64,000 nucleotides of DNA, taken from NCBI RefSeq assembly GCF_002954715.1, contig NZ_MSCP01000005.1, positions 32,842 through 96,841 on the forward strand. Reading direction: 5' to 3'. Made by a program: the position numbers and the translations under genes. Under the pieces are notes generated by a model that searched no databases, was not told where the DNA came from, and saw only the letters and a list, made by a program, of their open reading frames with translations. Shown one piece after another: positions 33,807 through 43,309 of this stretch. The number at the start of each line of letters is the position of its first letter. Positions within the stretch are counted from its first letter, which is position 1. This DNA comes from Aliivibrio sifiae. Its GTDB lineage: Bacteria; Pseudomonadota; Gammaproteobacteria; Enterobacterales; Vibrionaceae.

Positions 33807-36179
33807 TCATTGTTGTTTAACTTTTTTGAATTTCCCGGCTTCCAAGACTTCATCGCTTTGGTGTATTGCTTGCTCCTTTGGTTTTCGAAGCATGATTGCA
33901 GGAAGAACCGTCAGGTCGATCACTAATGCTGTTACAAGCACTGCTGCAGTCAAGATCCCAAAGACTTGGAATGGAACAAAGGTAGAAAGAAGTGATGCAC
34001 CGAAAGCAAATACAAGTACTAGAGTTGTTCCATATAGCCCGACACCTGTTTCACTAAATACTTGTGTGAATGCCGTTTTAGGTGACTGCCCTTTTGACTT
34101 TTGTCTTTGATATTCGGTAATAATGTGTAGCGTGTCGTCCACCGCTATACCCAAGGTGATACTGACTACCAGAACTGTACCTACATTTAAGTTCTCACCC
34201 ATGACCCAAAGACCTAGGCCTCCCACTAACAATGGAGTTAAGTTTGTTAGAAGTGCTATAAGACTCAGTTTCCAAGATTTAAAAGCAACCCAAAGTACGG
34301 CAGTTATGAGTAAGAATGCAATGCCAACAGATGATAGAAATGAGCCAACAACATAACTTTCTTGTCTTTGGTATAATGAGTACTTACCAGTAACAGTCGC
34401 ATCTAAGTTGAGACGTTTAGCTTCCTTATTGATAATCGCAATCTCTTCAAGTGCTTTTGAAGAACTGCCTACTTTCCAAAAAACAGTTAGTCGAATTGCA
34501 TCATTGTGGCTAGAAACTCGATTGTCGACTGATAGCCCTTTTGGCAAGCCCATGGTGTAAAATAGAAGTTGTTGAGCAATTCCTTGCTGTGTTTCACCCA
34601 AACGGTAACTGCTGTCATCACCATAGTTCAATGCTCTGTTTGTCGACTTAAGTATGTCGACAATGGAAACAACTTGAACGATTTCTTTACGGCTCTCAAT
34701 AAAGCTCTCAAATTCCGCAACTTTGTTTAGGAACTCTGGTTTTTGCGCACAGTTTTCACAGCCCGCATTGACCATAATTTCAATATTTCTTGCCGAACCT
34801 ATAGTTTGGTCTATTTCATTTACACCTTTACGTAGTTCGTGCTCCTTTGAGAAGTATCCTATGGGATCAGCATCAACCCTAACCATCGTCGCAGCTGCAA
34901 CACTTGCAATAACAAACGCTACATATGCAATCAATACACCTTTTCTATTGTTTGATACCTTGTTTACAAACTTACTCACTGTGTTTTTTGAAATTAGAAG
35001 TGGCTGCTTTTTGTTGTAACCAAATGGCAAGATAAATAATAGCGAGCTAAGCATTAGGTAAGTTAACGTCCACACATATAACACACTAACTGAAGCCGCA
35101 ATTCCGAGATCAGCGATGGTTTTTATGTCAGAGAACTTGAAACTCAAAAATCCGATCGCGGTGGTTAATGCAGTAAGTAAAGTCGGCTTAACATTCTTCG
35201 TTAGCGCGTATTTTACTGCTGCGTTTTTGTCTGTAAAACCCTGTTGTGCTAAGCGGTATGTAACTAAGATGTGGATACATCCCGCGACAGCTAGACCAAT
35301 AGTTATCTGCGGAAGTACCGTTGTAATTGAAGTCATCTGGACTCCTAACCAACCCGCAAGGCCAAGGCTACCGATAGATGACAACACGACAATTACCATC
35401 GCGTAGAACACGCACCATGCGTTGCGAAGCACGTAGTACATGATGGCAATACAGGCTAACAGTAGCGCAGGAATAATCTTAGCGTTGTCCGCTTCTGACG
35501 CATCAGCAAATGACTGAACAATTAAAGGTGCTCCAACTAAGTGGAATTCGTGCCCTTGCAGACTAGTGTTTGCCAGTAAATCGCGGGCAGCGGTGACAAC
35601 GGGTTTAATGTCTAACGGTTTACCATTACTTGGTCTAAGTGTACCTACAAGCAGAGTCATCGATGTATCTTCAGATAAAAGGTAGCCAGTTAGAATTTCA
35701 TCCTTTTTAGCTATTCTCTTCAGTTCTCCAATCTCATTCTCTGTGTATGATTTTAGAGTTGAAACAAGCGGCTCAACATTAATGTCATCACCTTCAGCAT
35801 ATACGCGTTGATAGTTCGTGATTGAATCCACGCGAATTATATCGGGTAATTGCCACATTTTATTGGTTAAATGGTGTAGTAACTCGATAGAGTCTTTGTT
35901 AAATAGCCCATCACCATTTTTTACCGCGATAATGACTGAGTCATCATTACCAAAAGTTTGTTCAAACTTGTTAAACTCCACCAACCATGTATCATTTTTA
36001 TGAAAGTACCCAGCATGTGTGAAGTCTGTACTTAAACGACCAAGGCCTACAAACGTAAACGCCACTATAAGTAAACTTAAGATCATTATTAACGCTGGCT
36101 TAGCAGCAAGAACGTTAACAAGTTTTATTGAATAAACCGGAAATCCGTCCTTTTTTTTGTCCTTGTAAGCATTTTTCAT
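33807..36179 (-). CDS. RND/MMPL-family exporter
   Basis: A 790-residue inner-membrane transporter with twelve predicted helices in the RND order: one N-terminal helix, a large periplasmic loop, five helices, then a repeat of the pattern. Runs such as GLAVAGCIHILVTYRLAQ and ITLGIAVDDTLHIITEYQ carry the conserved Asp residues of the proton relay in the second set. MMPL-type pumps export lipids, polyenes or acylated metabolites. RBS AAGGA precedes the ATG. Its partners are the LolA-like and barrel proteins after it. Confidence 0.9.
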   Translation of the reverse strand: MKNAYKDKKKDGFPVYSIKLVNVLAAKPALIMILSLLIVAFTFVGLGRLSTDFTHAGYFHKNDTWLVEFNKFEQTFGNDDSVIIAVKNGDGLFNKDSIELLHHLTNKMWQLPDIIRVDSITNYQRVYAEGDDINVEPLVSTLKSYTENEIGELKRIAKKDEILTGYLLSEDTSMTLLVGTLRPSNGKPLDIKPVVTAARDLLANTSLQGHEFHLVGAPLIVQSFADASEADNAKIIPALLLACIAIMYYVLRNAWCVFYAMVIVVLSSIGSLGLAGWLGVQMTSITTVLPQITIGLAVAGCIHILVTYRLAQQGFTDKNAAVKYALTKNVKPTLLTALTTAIGFLSFKFSDIKTIADLGIAASVSVLYVWTLTYLMLSSLLFILPFGYNKKQPLLISKNTVSKFVNKVSNNRKGVLIAYVAFVIASVAAATMVRVDADPIGYFSKEHELRKGVNEIDQTIGSARNIEIMVNAGCENCAQKPEFLNKVAEFESFIESRKEIVQVVSIVDILKSTNRALNYGDDSSYRLGETQQGIAQQLLFYTMGLPKGLSVDNRVSSHNDAIRLTVFWKVGSSSKALEEIAIINKEAKRLNLDATVTGKYSLYQRQESYVVGSFLSSVGIAFLLITAVLWVAFKSWKLSLIALLTNLTPLLVGGLGLWVMGENLNVGTVLVVSITLGIAVDDTLHIITEYQRQKSKGQSPKTAFTQVFSETGVGLYGTTLVLVFAFGASLLSTFVPFQVFGILTAAVLVTALVIDLTVLPAIMLRKPKEQAIHQSDEVLEAGKFKKVKQQ

Positions 36180-36189
36180 GTTATGTCCT

Positions 36190-37713
36190 TTACATAGATG
36201 CTTGATTCAAATAGTTGTTACGTAAGATATTCTTGGTCACCTTTCCTGTGTGTCCTATCGGAAAGTCTTTTAAAAAAACTAAATCGTTTGGGTGCTTGTA
36301 CTTCGCCAAATTGGCTTTGAGTGCGAGTTCGATATAGTTTCTAGCTTCGCTATAGCTATGGCTTGGTTTAAGTATTACCGTTGCAACAACTGTTTCACCT
36401 CGAATCCTATCGGGTACACCAAATACAGCGACGTCTTTGACAATGTCTACACATCTAATTGCATCCTCCACATCCCTTGGGAAAATGTTATATCCGCTCT
36501 TGATGATTAGGTCTTTCTGCCTACCAGCTATGAAGCAGAAGCCATCTTCATCTATGTATCCGAGATCTCCTGAGTAAAGCCAACCACCTTTCAAAACTAT
36601 TTGAGATTCCTTTGAAAGGTTCATATACCCAAGCATGATATTTGGACATTTAAATACGAGTTCTCCAATTTCTCCAGCGCGTAACGTTTTTCCTTGTGAA
36701 TCTACAGCTTTTGCAGTAATTCCTTGATAAGGGCGACCTACCGAGCCAATTTTTCGGTTACCTTTTCCTCTTCTGTTACTGCACACGCTTACGATAGTCT
36801 CTGTAAGTCCATAGCCTTCATGTATCTGAGTTGAAAAGGTAGTTTCGAACTCATTTAGAAGTTGCAAATCCAGCGGCGCACCTCCCGTTAGACAAGTTTC
36901 AAGATGAGAAAAATTGACATCGCCTATGCTGTCTCTACAGTAATCCAATATTTTTGCATACATAGTTGGCACACCCGCAAAAAGCGTGATTCTGTCCATT
37001 TCTAAACTATTTACGCACGCTTTTACCTTAAAGTTGTCGTGAAGGACTACCGTTGCGCCAGACATTAACGCCGTGCCAATCAACGCGTTAAATCCGTATG
37101 CATGAAACAAAGGCAAAACACATAAAATTCGATCGTTGGGCTTTACGTTAAATGCCACCTTTAACATCTGTGACTGTGCAAATAATGCTTGGCTAGACAT
37201 CATCACACCTTTTGATGATCCCGTTGTTCCAGACGTATACATGGTTAGGCAGTGCTGATTGTAGTCATCGGCGTGATGTCTGTACTCACTGTCACCAAGG
37301 ATAAAATCAAATGTATAGTGATCATCGCTTGTGCTACCTAAAACCACAATGTCTGGTTTTACTTTACAATCTTTAAAAGCCATTTCTACAACTGTTACAT
37401 GTGAGTAATGGATGAAAATCAAGCCTAGATTACTGTCTTCAGCAATATGTTTGATTTCTTTTGGCGTTAAGAGAACGCTGATTGGGGATGCTACGTAACC
37501 GCCGAGAAACAAGCCGTAAACTATAGAAACGAATTCTGGAATGTTTGGAAGCATGATTCCTACACCCCCTTTAACTTTAAGATTATCGACTCCGTTCGCT
37601 ATGCTACAAGCTTCCTTATAAAGATCTTGATAGCTAAGAGAACGATCTTTATGTTGAATTGCTGTTAGTTCGGAAAATTCTTCAAATTTATCCATTAAAA
37701 TATGGTTATTCAT
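36190..37713 (-). CDS. Acyl-CoA synthetase / AMP-dependent ligase
   Basis: A 507-residue ANL-superfamily adenylating enzyme. Motifs: MYTSGTTGSSKGVMMS (P-loop), GYGLTETIVSVCSNR (A5), YSGDLGYIDEDGF (A7), GRQKDLIIKSGYNIFP (A8) and a C-terminal Lys in GHTGKVTKN (A10). It activates a fatty or aryl acid as acyl-AMP and then as a thioester; the substrate pocket does not point to one acid. It starts one base after the stop of the acyltransferase fusion gene, so strict co-translation is likely. It probably supplies the acyl thioester to the oxoamine synthase or to the acyltransferase. Confidence 0.9.
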   Translation of the reverse strand: MNNHILMDKFEEFSELTAIQHKDRSLSYQDLYKEACSIANGVDNLKVKGGVGIMLPNIPEFVSIVYGLFLGGYVASPISVLLTPKEIKHIAEDSNLGLIFIHYSHVTVVEMAFKDCKVKPDIVVLGSTSDDHYTFDFILGDSEYRHHADDYNQHCLTMYTSGTTGSSKGVMMSSQALFAQSQMLKVAFNVKPNDRILCVLPLFHAYGFNALIGTALMSGATVVLHDNFKVKACVNSLEMDRITLFAGVPTMYAKILDYCRDSIGDVNFSHLETCLTGGAPLDLQLLNEFETTFSTQIHEGYGLTETIVSVCSNRRGKGNRKIGSVGRPYQGITAKAVDSQGKTLRAGEIGELVFKCPNIMLGYMNLSKESQIVLKGGWLYSGDLGYIDEDGFCFIAGRQKDLIIKSGYNIFPRDVEDAIRCVDIVKDVAVFGVPDRIRGETVVATVILKPSHSYSEARNYIELALKANLAKYKHPNDLVFLKDFPIGHTGKVTKNILRNNYLNQASM

Positions 37714-40434
37714 TTAAGCCGCCATATCAATTTTGTAATTAGTAATTTCAGTAACAAAATTATTGTCTTTGTATATTTGAGCGCCCAGAGGAATGTATTC
37801 CTTTATCGGTTTATCTTTTGCAGCCTCAGATGTTGAGTAACTCATAAGGAATACGACATAGCCGAAAAATTCCGTAGAGTAATCTCGGTTAAGAGCCGGG
37901 TTAATAGACGTGAAGCTATAAAAAAACTTATCGTTTGCTGAACGAAGCCAGCAATAAAGCATTGCTCCAGCCTTCAGTGAAGCGCTCATACCATAAATAC
38001 TCGTAAGTTTTACCTTTCCGATTTGCGTATCGCGCTGGTATCGACCTACGTTACTCATTGTTACGGTTGCACCAGCACCGCCACTCTCAGCACAATTTAA
38101 GTTGTACTTTTTATATGTTTTCTCAGAGTTCCAAAGTTTGTCAAAAACTTTGTGGAAAATTAATGGCGATCTCATATCGACCTCTGATTTAGCACTTTCA
38201 CTAAATGATTTTGCTAGGTCCCAAAATGTATCGTTTGGATTGACTATCACGTTCGATGATCCAGATCCCGATAGATAACCAATAGCATCGGAGCTAATTT
38301 CGTCACCCTCAAAATAACGACGAAGACTGAAGTCCATAGGGAGCGTGCACCTTTTTTTAGCATCAAGCTTGGCACCAGAAAAATGCAAAACAGCACATTG
38401 GACAGCCGCTGCATATGCCCCTCCAACCGTCACACCTCGATTTTTGCATTCTGAGATTACATTTTGACAAATACCTGTAGAGGTTTGTGCGAAAAAACAA
38501 TTAGTTTTCAACTTTTCTCTAGGCTGTAAACTGCCCTGAGGCTTAATTTCTGCCCAAGTATTAAATTTACTACGAGCACGTAAAAAGGATTCTCTATGTA
38601 GCTTTCCAAGTATATTTTCGATCAAGCTAATCTTAGGTGAAGCTTCGAGCGCCGATGGCGTTGGAAGTAACTGTTTCCCAAGCTCCTGTCCCCCGCAATG
38701 AGTCAAAAATTCACTAAGTAGGTTCATCAAAGAACCGCCATCAACCAAAGAGTGCTGCACGTTAATTATTATGTGACCCGATTCAGGTAACCATGTAACT
38801 CGGTACATATAACCTTCAGATAGATCAAATATATGATTAACTTCATCTTCTGCTATTAACTTCCAAAATGGCATTGAGTTAGTTTCATTAACTGAATGTG
38901 CGTATCGCTCAACGACGTGAACCTTTTCGTGATTGACAGGCAAGAACTCGAATGCAGGTCTAGCGTTGTGACCATCAGGCCAAATTACTTTAGCGCGAAG
39001 GTTTGGGTGACGATTATGAAGGGCTATTGCTGCTTCACGGATTTGGTCAAAACTTTCGATGCCTTCAAGCTGTCCAATGACAACATCAGAGATTCTTGAT
39101 TGAGCCATGAATGATTCGAACCCTTGCAATGATCTTATTGAGTTCTTTGAGTCCAGTTTTAACTCACGTTCAATTTTTTTCATTAGTCCTAACCCTCTTT
39201 CCCTACGTCTTAGTTGACGAATAGTGTCCCGTTGTTTGGGGCTTTCAAAAGAATGCTTCAATAAAGTTAGAGCTTTATCAGCTAAACCGTTTGCATGTAG
39301 TGAGCTTGCTAAACCATGCACGAATCGCTCTACTGGATACCCGTATTGATTTGAGTAAAGGTACGCGCGTTTAAAGTATTTAAGTTCATCACGTAAAGTT
39401 GTCTTCCTATAGAGTGCTGGCAATTTTTGGTTCAAAAGCCCCTTGCAATAATTCAGATAAGGATGATGTTTATCCTCTCTTAATAAATGGTTGAGCATCA
39501 TTGTGTATTTTCTCAATCTCAACAAAGCAACCGCTTTGGGCATTGTGCTTAATCGAAAGCCTTCTAATCGGACTTCTTGAACTTTCATATCAAAACTCGA
39601 TTGAGGAAGAAACCGCGTAGTTTCCCCAATCTTTGATACTCTTTTCACATCAGTTTTTGAGATTAATTCAACATTCTGATCTAAAAGAAGCTCAAGCTCA
39701 TCGTCCGCTCTAGATGAAACACTTTTGATTTCCTCATCAACCAATTGACTACCCTCTCGCTTAATAGCCTTGCTATAGATCCAGCCATACACTTCAGTTT
39801 TAATCAGATGAGCTACACCTTTTGGCTCATAGCCTTTGAATCTTTCATCATCAGGATGAATTAAATTGCCAAAAGTTATTTGTCCTTTTACGCCTTTTGA
39901 AAACTTTAAGCTTCCACGAGGCAGTACGTTTGAAAAGTTACTTACTGCTACTGGTAGGATTGGGATGTTGTGCTCTACCGCTAAATTGAACGCTCCGTAT
40001 TTAAATGCATGCAGTGACTGCCCGTCAGATCGGGTGCCCTCGGGGTACATGACTACTGCACTTCCATTATTTAACAGTTCGGTGATCGTGGCATATGTCC
40101 TATCCGGGTTCCTGGGATCGATTGGAACAGCGCCGCCAGAAACTTGGAGCTCCTTAACTATCGGGTTCTTCAATGCCTTTATATTAGTAGGGATCTTCAC
40201 TTGCCGGTCTACTAGTTTCCAAAAGAGGTTTGTTAGAACAAAGCCATCAAAATAACTTTGATGGTTTGAAACAATGATAACGGCTCCCTCTTTCGGAATA
40301 TTTTCGGAACCGACAAAACCATTTAAGTGAGCTTCCAATTTACTATCTACATAAAGCATTAACCCGCGAAAGAAACTTTTTTGAAAAGCCGTGCGAACAA
40401 AATGTTTAGTTCTTTTACCTAAAATAGCTAACAT
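37714..40434 (-). CDS. PlsC-type acyltransferase fused to a condensation-like domain
   Basis: A 906-residue fusion. Residues about 25-230 are a PlsC/LPLAT acyltransferase with VSNHQSYFDG (HX4D) and MYPEGTRSDG (EGT). A helical linker (about 300-430) follows. Residues about 450-900 resemble the condensation/wax-ester synthase superfamily, with NVQHSLVDGG as the HxxxDG catalytic motif. This pairing would link two acyl or ester bonds to one carrier molecule. I choose the ATG at 40434 with GGAGG 12 bases upstream; an in-frame start at 40467 overlaps ribB. No close family with this full architecture comes to mind, so the product is open. Confidence 0.8.
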   Translation of the reverse strand: MLAILGKRTKHFVRTAFQKSFFRGLMLYVDSKLEAHLNGFVGSENIPKEGAVIIVSNHQSYFDGFVLTNLFWKLVDRQVKIPTNIKALKNPIVKELQVSGGAVPIDPRNPDRTYATITELLNNGSAVVMYPEGTRSDGQSLHAFKYGAFNLAVEHNIPILPVAVSNFSNVLPRGSLKFSKGVKGQITFGNLIHPDDERFKGYEPKGVAHLIKTEVYGWIYSKAIKREGSQLVDEEIKSVSSRADDELELLLDQNVELISKTDVKRVSKIGETTRFLPQSSFDMKVQEVRLEGFRLSTMPKAVALLRLRKYTMMLNHLLREDKHHPYLNYCKGLLNQKLPALYRKTTLRDELKYFKRAYLYSNQYGYPVERFVHGLASSLHANGLADKALTLLKHSFESPKQRDTIRQLRRRERGLGLMKKIERELKLDSKNSIRSLQGFESFMAQSRISDVVIGQLEGIESFDQIREAAIALHNRHPNLRAKVIWPDGHNARPAFEFLPVNHEKVHVVERYAHSVNETNSMPFWKLIAEDEVNHIFDLSEGYMYRVTWLPESGHIIINVQHSLVDGGSLMNLLSEFLTHCGGQELGKQLLPTPSALEASPKISLIENILGKLHRESFLRARSKFNTWAEIKPQGSLQPREKLKTNCFFAQTSTGICQNVISECKNRGVTVGGAYAAAVQCAVLHFSGAKLDAKKRCTLPMDFSLRRYFEGDEISSDAIGYLSGSGSSNVIVNPNDTFWDLAKSFSESAKSEVDMRSPLIFHKVFDKLWNSEKTYKKYNLNCAESGGAGATVTMSNVGRYQRDTQIGKVKLTSIYGMSASLKAGAMLYCWLRSANDKFFYSFTSINPALNRDYSTEFFGYVVFLMSYSTSEAAKDKPIKEYIPLGAQIYKDNNFVTEITNYKIDMAA

Positions 40435-40451
40435 GGAACGCTCCTCCGCTG

Positions 40452-41111
40452 TTACGCTGCTGCGCAAGTGTGTTCAACCTGTTCAATGTAGAGGCATAGT
40501 TCTTCAATAGTGATATACGAAATTCCAAATTCTTTAGACATTTCGATAAGATCAGGGCGTCGAGCCATTTCACCATTTTCACAGATAACCTCTACAATCA
40601 CTGCGGCTTCGTTTTCAAGCCCAGCGAGTCGACATAGCTCGACACCTGCTTCAGTGTGGCCTTGGCGAGTAGCAAGATATCCATTTTTTGCAACAAGCGG
40701 AAACATATGGCCGGGAGCTTGAAGTGCTTGCGGACTGTATTCATCGCCAATGATGACTTCGATCGTTTTTGCGCGGTCCCATGTGGAAATACCAGTGGTA
40801 ACTCCATACTCTAATGTCGCGTCTACACTTGCTGTAAATGCTGTCACCATGTGGTCTTTATTATCCTGAACCATAGGTGAAAGCTGCTTCTTCTTTGCTA
40901 TTTCTTCTGAAATGGCAAGGCATACTAAGCCGCGACCGTGGGTAATCATAAAATTGATGGCTTCGGGAGTTGCGTGTTCAGCAGCAACAATTAGATCACC
41001 TTCGTTTTCACGCCCTTCGTCATCAGAGACAAGAAGAAATTGACCATTGCGGAATTCTTCGATTGCTTGACGGATGATTTGCTGGCGGTCTAGAGATAGT
41101 ACGTTAGTCAT
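40452..41111 (-). CDS. ribB: 3,4-dihydroxy-2-butanone 4-phosphate synthase
   Basis: A 219-residue RibB of normal length. Key residues: DDEGRENEGDLIVAA (Glu/Asp metal ligands), THGRGLVC, TTGISTWDRAKT (ribulose-5-phosphate binding) and RQGHTEAGVEL. It converts ribulose 5-phosphate to formate and DHBP, normally a riboflavin precursor. Here it leads a non-riboflavin operon and I see no FMN riboswitch upstream, so it is probably a paralogue feeding a C4 unit, or extra flavin, to this pathway. A LuxR-controlled ribB is known in Vibrio fischeri. The gene has AAAGGAA before its ATG. Confidence 0.93.
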   Translation of the reverse strand: MTNVLSLDRQQIIRQAIEEFRNGQFLLVSDDEGRENEGDLIVAAEHATPEAINFMITHGRGLVCLAISEEIAKKKQLSPMVQDNKDHMVTAFTASVDATLEYGVTTGISTWDRAKTIEVIIGDEYSPQALQAPGHMFPLVAKNGYLATRQGHTEAGVELCRLAGLENEAAVIVEVICENGEMARRPDLIEMSKEFGISYITIEELCLYIEQVEHTCAAA

Positions 41112-41253
41112 TATTATTTCCTTTAGATTAGTGTTTTTTCTGGTCTGAGGAAATAATCGTATAAATAGACAACTTGCGGTATCCCCGCTTGTGATGAACC
41201 AAGGTTAGTCCCATAAATTTAGGGGGTTGCATTTATTGAATTTATAAGATTCA
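41112..41253 (-). promoter_or_regulatory. Promoter/leader region of the ribB operon
   Basis: The 142 bp between ribB and the IS3 element must hold the operon promoter. An imperfect 24 bp dyad with ACAA/TTGT ends and an inner GCGG/CCGC pair lies at about 41168-41191; a possible -10 TACGAT follows in the minus direction. It is not a canonical lux box (no CTG-N10-CAG). There is no room or sequence match for an RFN element. The IS insertion may have cut off part of the original promoter. Confidence 0.4.
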
Positions 41254-42383
41254 AGAAGTGGTCCCCCGATTTTCGGACATGACTTAAAGTGACAAAACTG
41301 TTTTGATAGCACCCAGAACAACTGGAACAGATTATGACTAGAAAACGTAAAAACCACTCTATTGAATTTAAAGCTAAAGTGGCACTTGCTGCCGCTAAAG
41401 GAGATAAAACTGTCGCTGAGTTAGCGCAGAAGTACAACTTGAATGCTAACCAGATCTGAACTTGGAAAAAAGAGCTGCTCGACAATGCTGCTTTGATTTT
41501 TACCTCTAAAAACCAGTCAGGTAAAGGCAACTCTGCAGATCTCGATACACTTCACGCTAAGATCGGTCAACTGATCATGGAAAATGATTTTTTGGCGAAA
41601 GTGCTCGTTCGTTAGACCGAGTACAGCGAAAGAGTTCGCTGGATAAATTCACCCAATTGCCGATTAAACGCTAGTGCGAGTTGCTCAATATAGCTCGCTC
41701 AACGACGTATTATCGATGAGGTTCACCTCAAGTATCCATTTATGGGCAATAGGCATATTCGTAATAAACTGATTAAGGAAGGGCACTATGTTAATCGTAA
41801 ACGTACTGTTCGGATCATGCGTGATATGGGAATTGGTGCGATTTATCCTAAGCTAAGAACGATTATCGCAAACAAGATTAATAAAGTTCATCCCTGTCTA
41901 TCATATCGAAGTCACATACCCGAACCAAGCTTGGGCTATTGATATCACGTACACCCCAATGGCTAAAGTGTTCCTTTACTTGGTGGCTATTATTGACTGG
42001 TATAACCGTAAGGTATCGAACACTATAGACACAGGCTTTTGTATCAAATCTCTCTAAGAGGTGCTTCAACACTACAGTTCACTCAGTAGTTGTTAGACCA
42101 CAACATACGGATCAGCATGGACGGAAAAGGTTGTTGAGTCGACAACCTTTTTATCGAACGATTATGGTGGAGCCTTAAATATGAGGAGCTTTACCTAAAA
42201 GCTTACACCACACCAAGAGAAGCAGAACTTGAGATCAGTAACTACATGATGATTTCTAATGAAGAACGTAATCATCAAGGACTCAAAGACCTCACTCCTG
42301 ATGAAGCTTACTTCGGTAGGCAAAGACATTGAGCAATCACTTAAGGAATTAGTTTATATGTCCAACCATTGGGGACCACTTCT
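41254..42383 (+). pseudogene. Decayed IS3-family element
   Basis: Terminal repeats AGAAGTGGTCCCC at both ends (41254 and the complement ending 42383), 1130 bp apart. OrfA starts at 41334 (MTRKRKNHSIEFKAKV) and stops early at 41458-41460; OrfB has several stops though HLKYPFMGNRHIRNK and DITY-like pieces remain readable. Several disabling changes, so it is immobile. No target duplication seen. It lies exactly between ribB and the luxR gene. Confidence 0.85.
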
Positions 42384-42496
42384 AAGAAATAACGCGACAC
42401 AATTCAACTTTGTCTACAAGAAATAACGAATACACACAGAAATGATGTACGATAATTAGAATAATCTTTAGTAATTTCAAGGTTTAAATAAAACTA

Positions 42497-43195
42497 ATGT
42501 CAATAATGAGCATTATCAGCCAAATCGAACAATCTGAGAACACTCAAGAGGCAATTCAGATAATCGAGAAACTATTTGAACACAACTACACAACGATTCA
42601 GCTAATCACTAACCCACATCAAATACTGGATAATCTCTTTGTTCGGTCGACATACCCTAAGACGTGGATTGCAGAATACCTGTTAAACAATTACCTTAAA
42701 ATAGACCCTATCTTTAACCACATAACAAAGACTAAAGAAGCTGTGCTTTGGAGTGACGTGCCATTAACACCTGAGTCGATTTTATTATTTGATAAAGCAG
42801 AAAAGTTTGGAATTGGGCATTCTGGGTATAGCTTCATACATAAAGATGCCGTAGGTATTGGTTCAATCCTGAGCCTAAACTCTAATATGGAATATAACGA
42901 TTGGGTCAGTTATATTGAAGTTGTAAAGCCTACCTTTGAAGCTGTCTTACCAGCATTACATAATAAAATCACTAAAGAATTTTATAGCTCATCGACAAAG
43001 AACCCACAGTTAACATCAAGAGAGAAAGAATGCCTCCACTATTCTTCGATTGGTAAAAGTAATTCAGAAGTAGCAATGATACTCTCAATTTCCGAGCATA
43101 CCGTTAGAAGCTATATAAAAACGATTAGGTACAAATTGGACTGTGTAACGATCACCCAAGCTGTAGCTAAAAGCATTAGGTTAAAGATAATCTAG
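42497..43195 (+). CDS. LuxR-family AHL-responsive regulator
   Basis: A 232-residue LuxR protein. Residues W57, Y61, D70, P71 and W85, which fix the homoserine-lactone ring in TraR and LuxR, are all present at the same positions; FGIGHSG holds the Gly near 110. The C-terminal GerE domain has LTSREKECL (E178) and SNSEVAMILSISEHTVRSY as the recognition helix. It should bind an acyl-homoserine lactone and activate transcription. No luxI synthase is in the window, so it is a LuxR without a local partner. An alternative ATG lies 9 bp downstream. Its target may be the ribB operon on the far side of the IS3 remnant. Confidence 0.9.
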   Translation: MSIMSIISQIEQSENTQEAIQIIEKLFEHNYTTIQLITNPHQILDNLFVRSTYPKTWIAEYLLNNYLKIDPIFNHITKTKEAVLWSDVPLTPESILLFDKAEKFGIGHSGYSFIHKDAVGIGSILSLNSNMEYNDWVSYIEVVKPTFEAVLPALHNKITKEFYSSSTKNPQLTSREKECLHYSSIGKSNSEVAMILSISEHTVRSYIKTIRYKLDCVTITQAVAKSIRLKII

Positions 43196-43215
43196 GTAAC
43201 AAAGTAAGCTAACGA

Positions 43216-43275
43216 GACGGGATTGTTGCAAATAATCTAAGTTGATAAATAAGCCTTACTATTGACTCATTATTA
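43216..43275 (-). mobile_element. IS6-family end fragment
   Basis: GGGATTGTTGCAAATAATCT followed by AGTTGATAAATAAG and ATTGACTCATTATTA matches the right end of the IS6 element at 57366-58065, in the other orientation. Only the end survives. Together with the chimeric element at 27990 it brackets the biosynthetic region. Confidence 0.7.
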
Positions 43276-43309
43276 TTCCTTTACTAATTTCCAAACCCAA
43301 TTTATTAAA

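Noticed and set aside
28722..41111. Aryl polyene or fatty-acid synthase cluster
   Set aside because: No ketosynthase, ketoreductase, dehydratase or acyl-carrier protein gene is present despite the shared exporter and carrier families.
41168..41191. Lux box before ribB
   Set aside because: The ends ACAA/TTGT pair but the CTG-N10-CAG core is absent and half of the inner positions do not match; kept only as a weak dyad.
41112..41253. FMN riboswitch before ribB
   Set aside because: The stretch lacks the conserved RFN stems and is too short once the promoter is placed.
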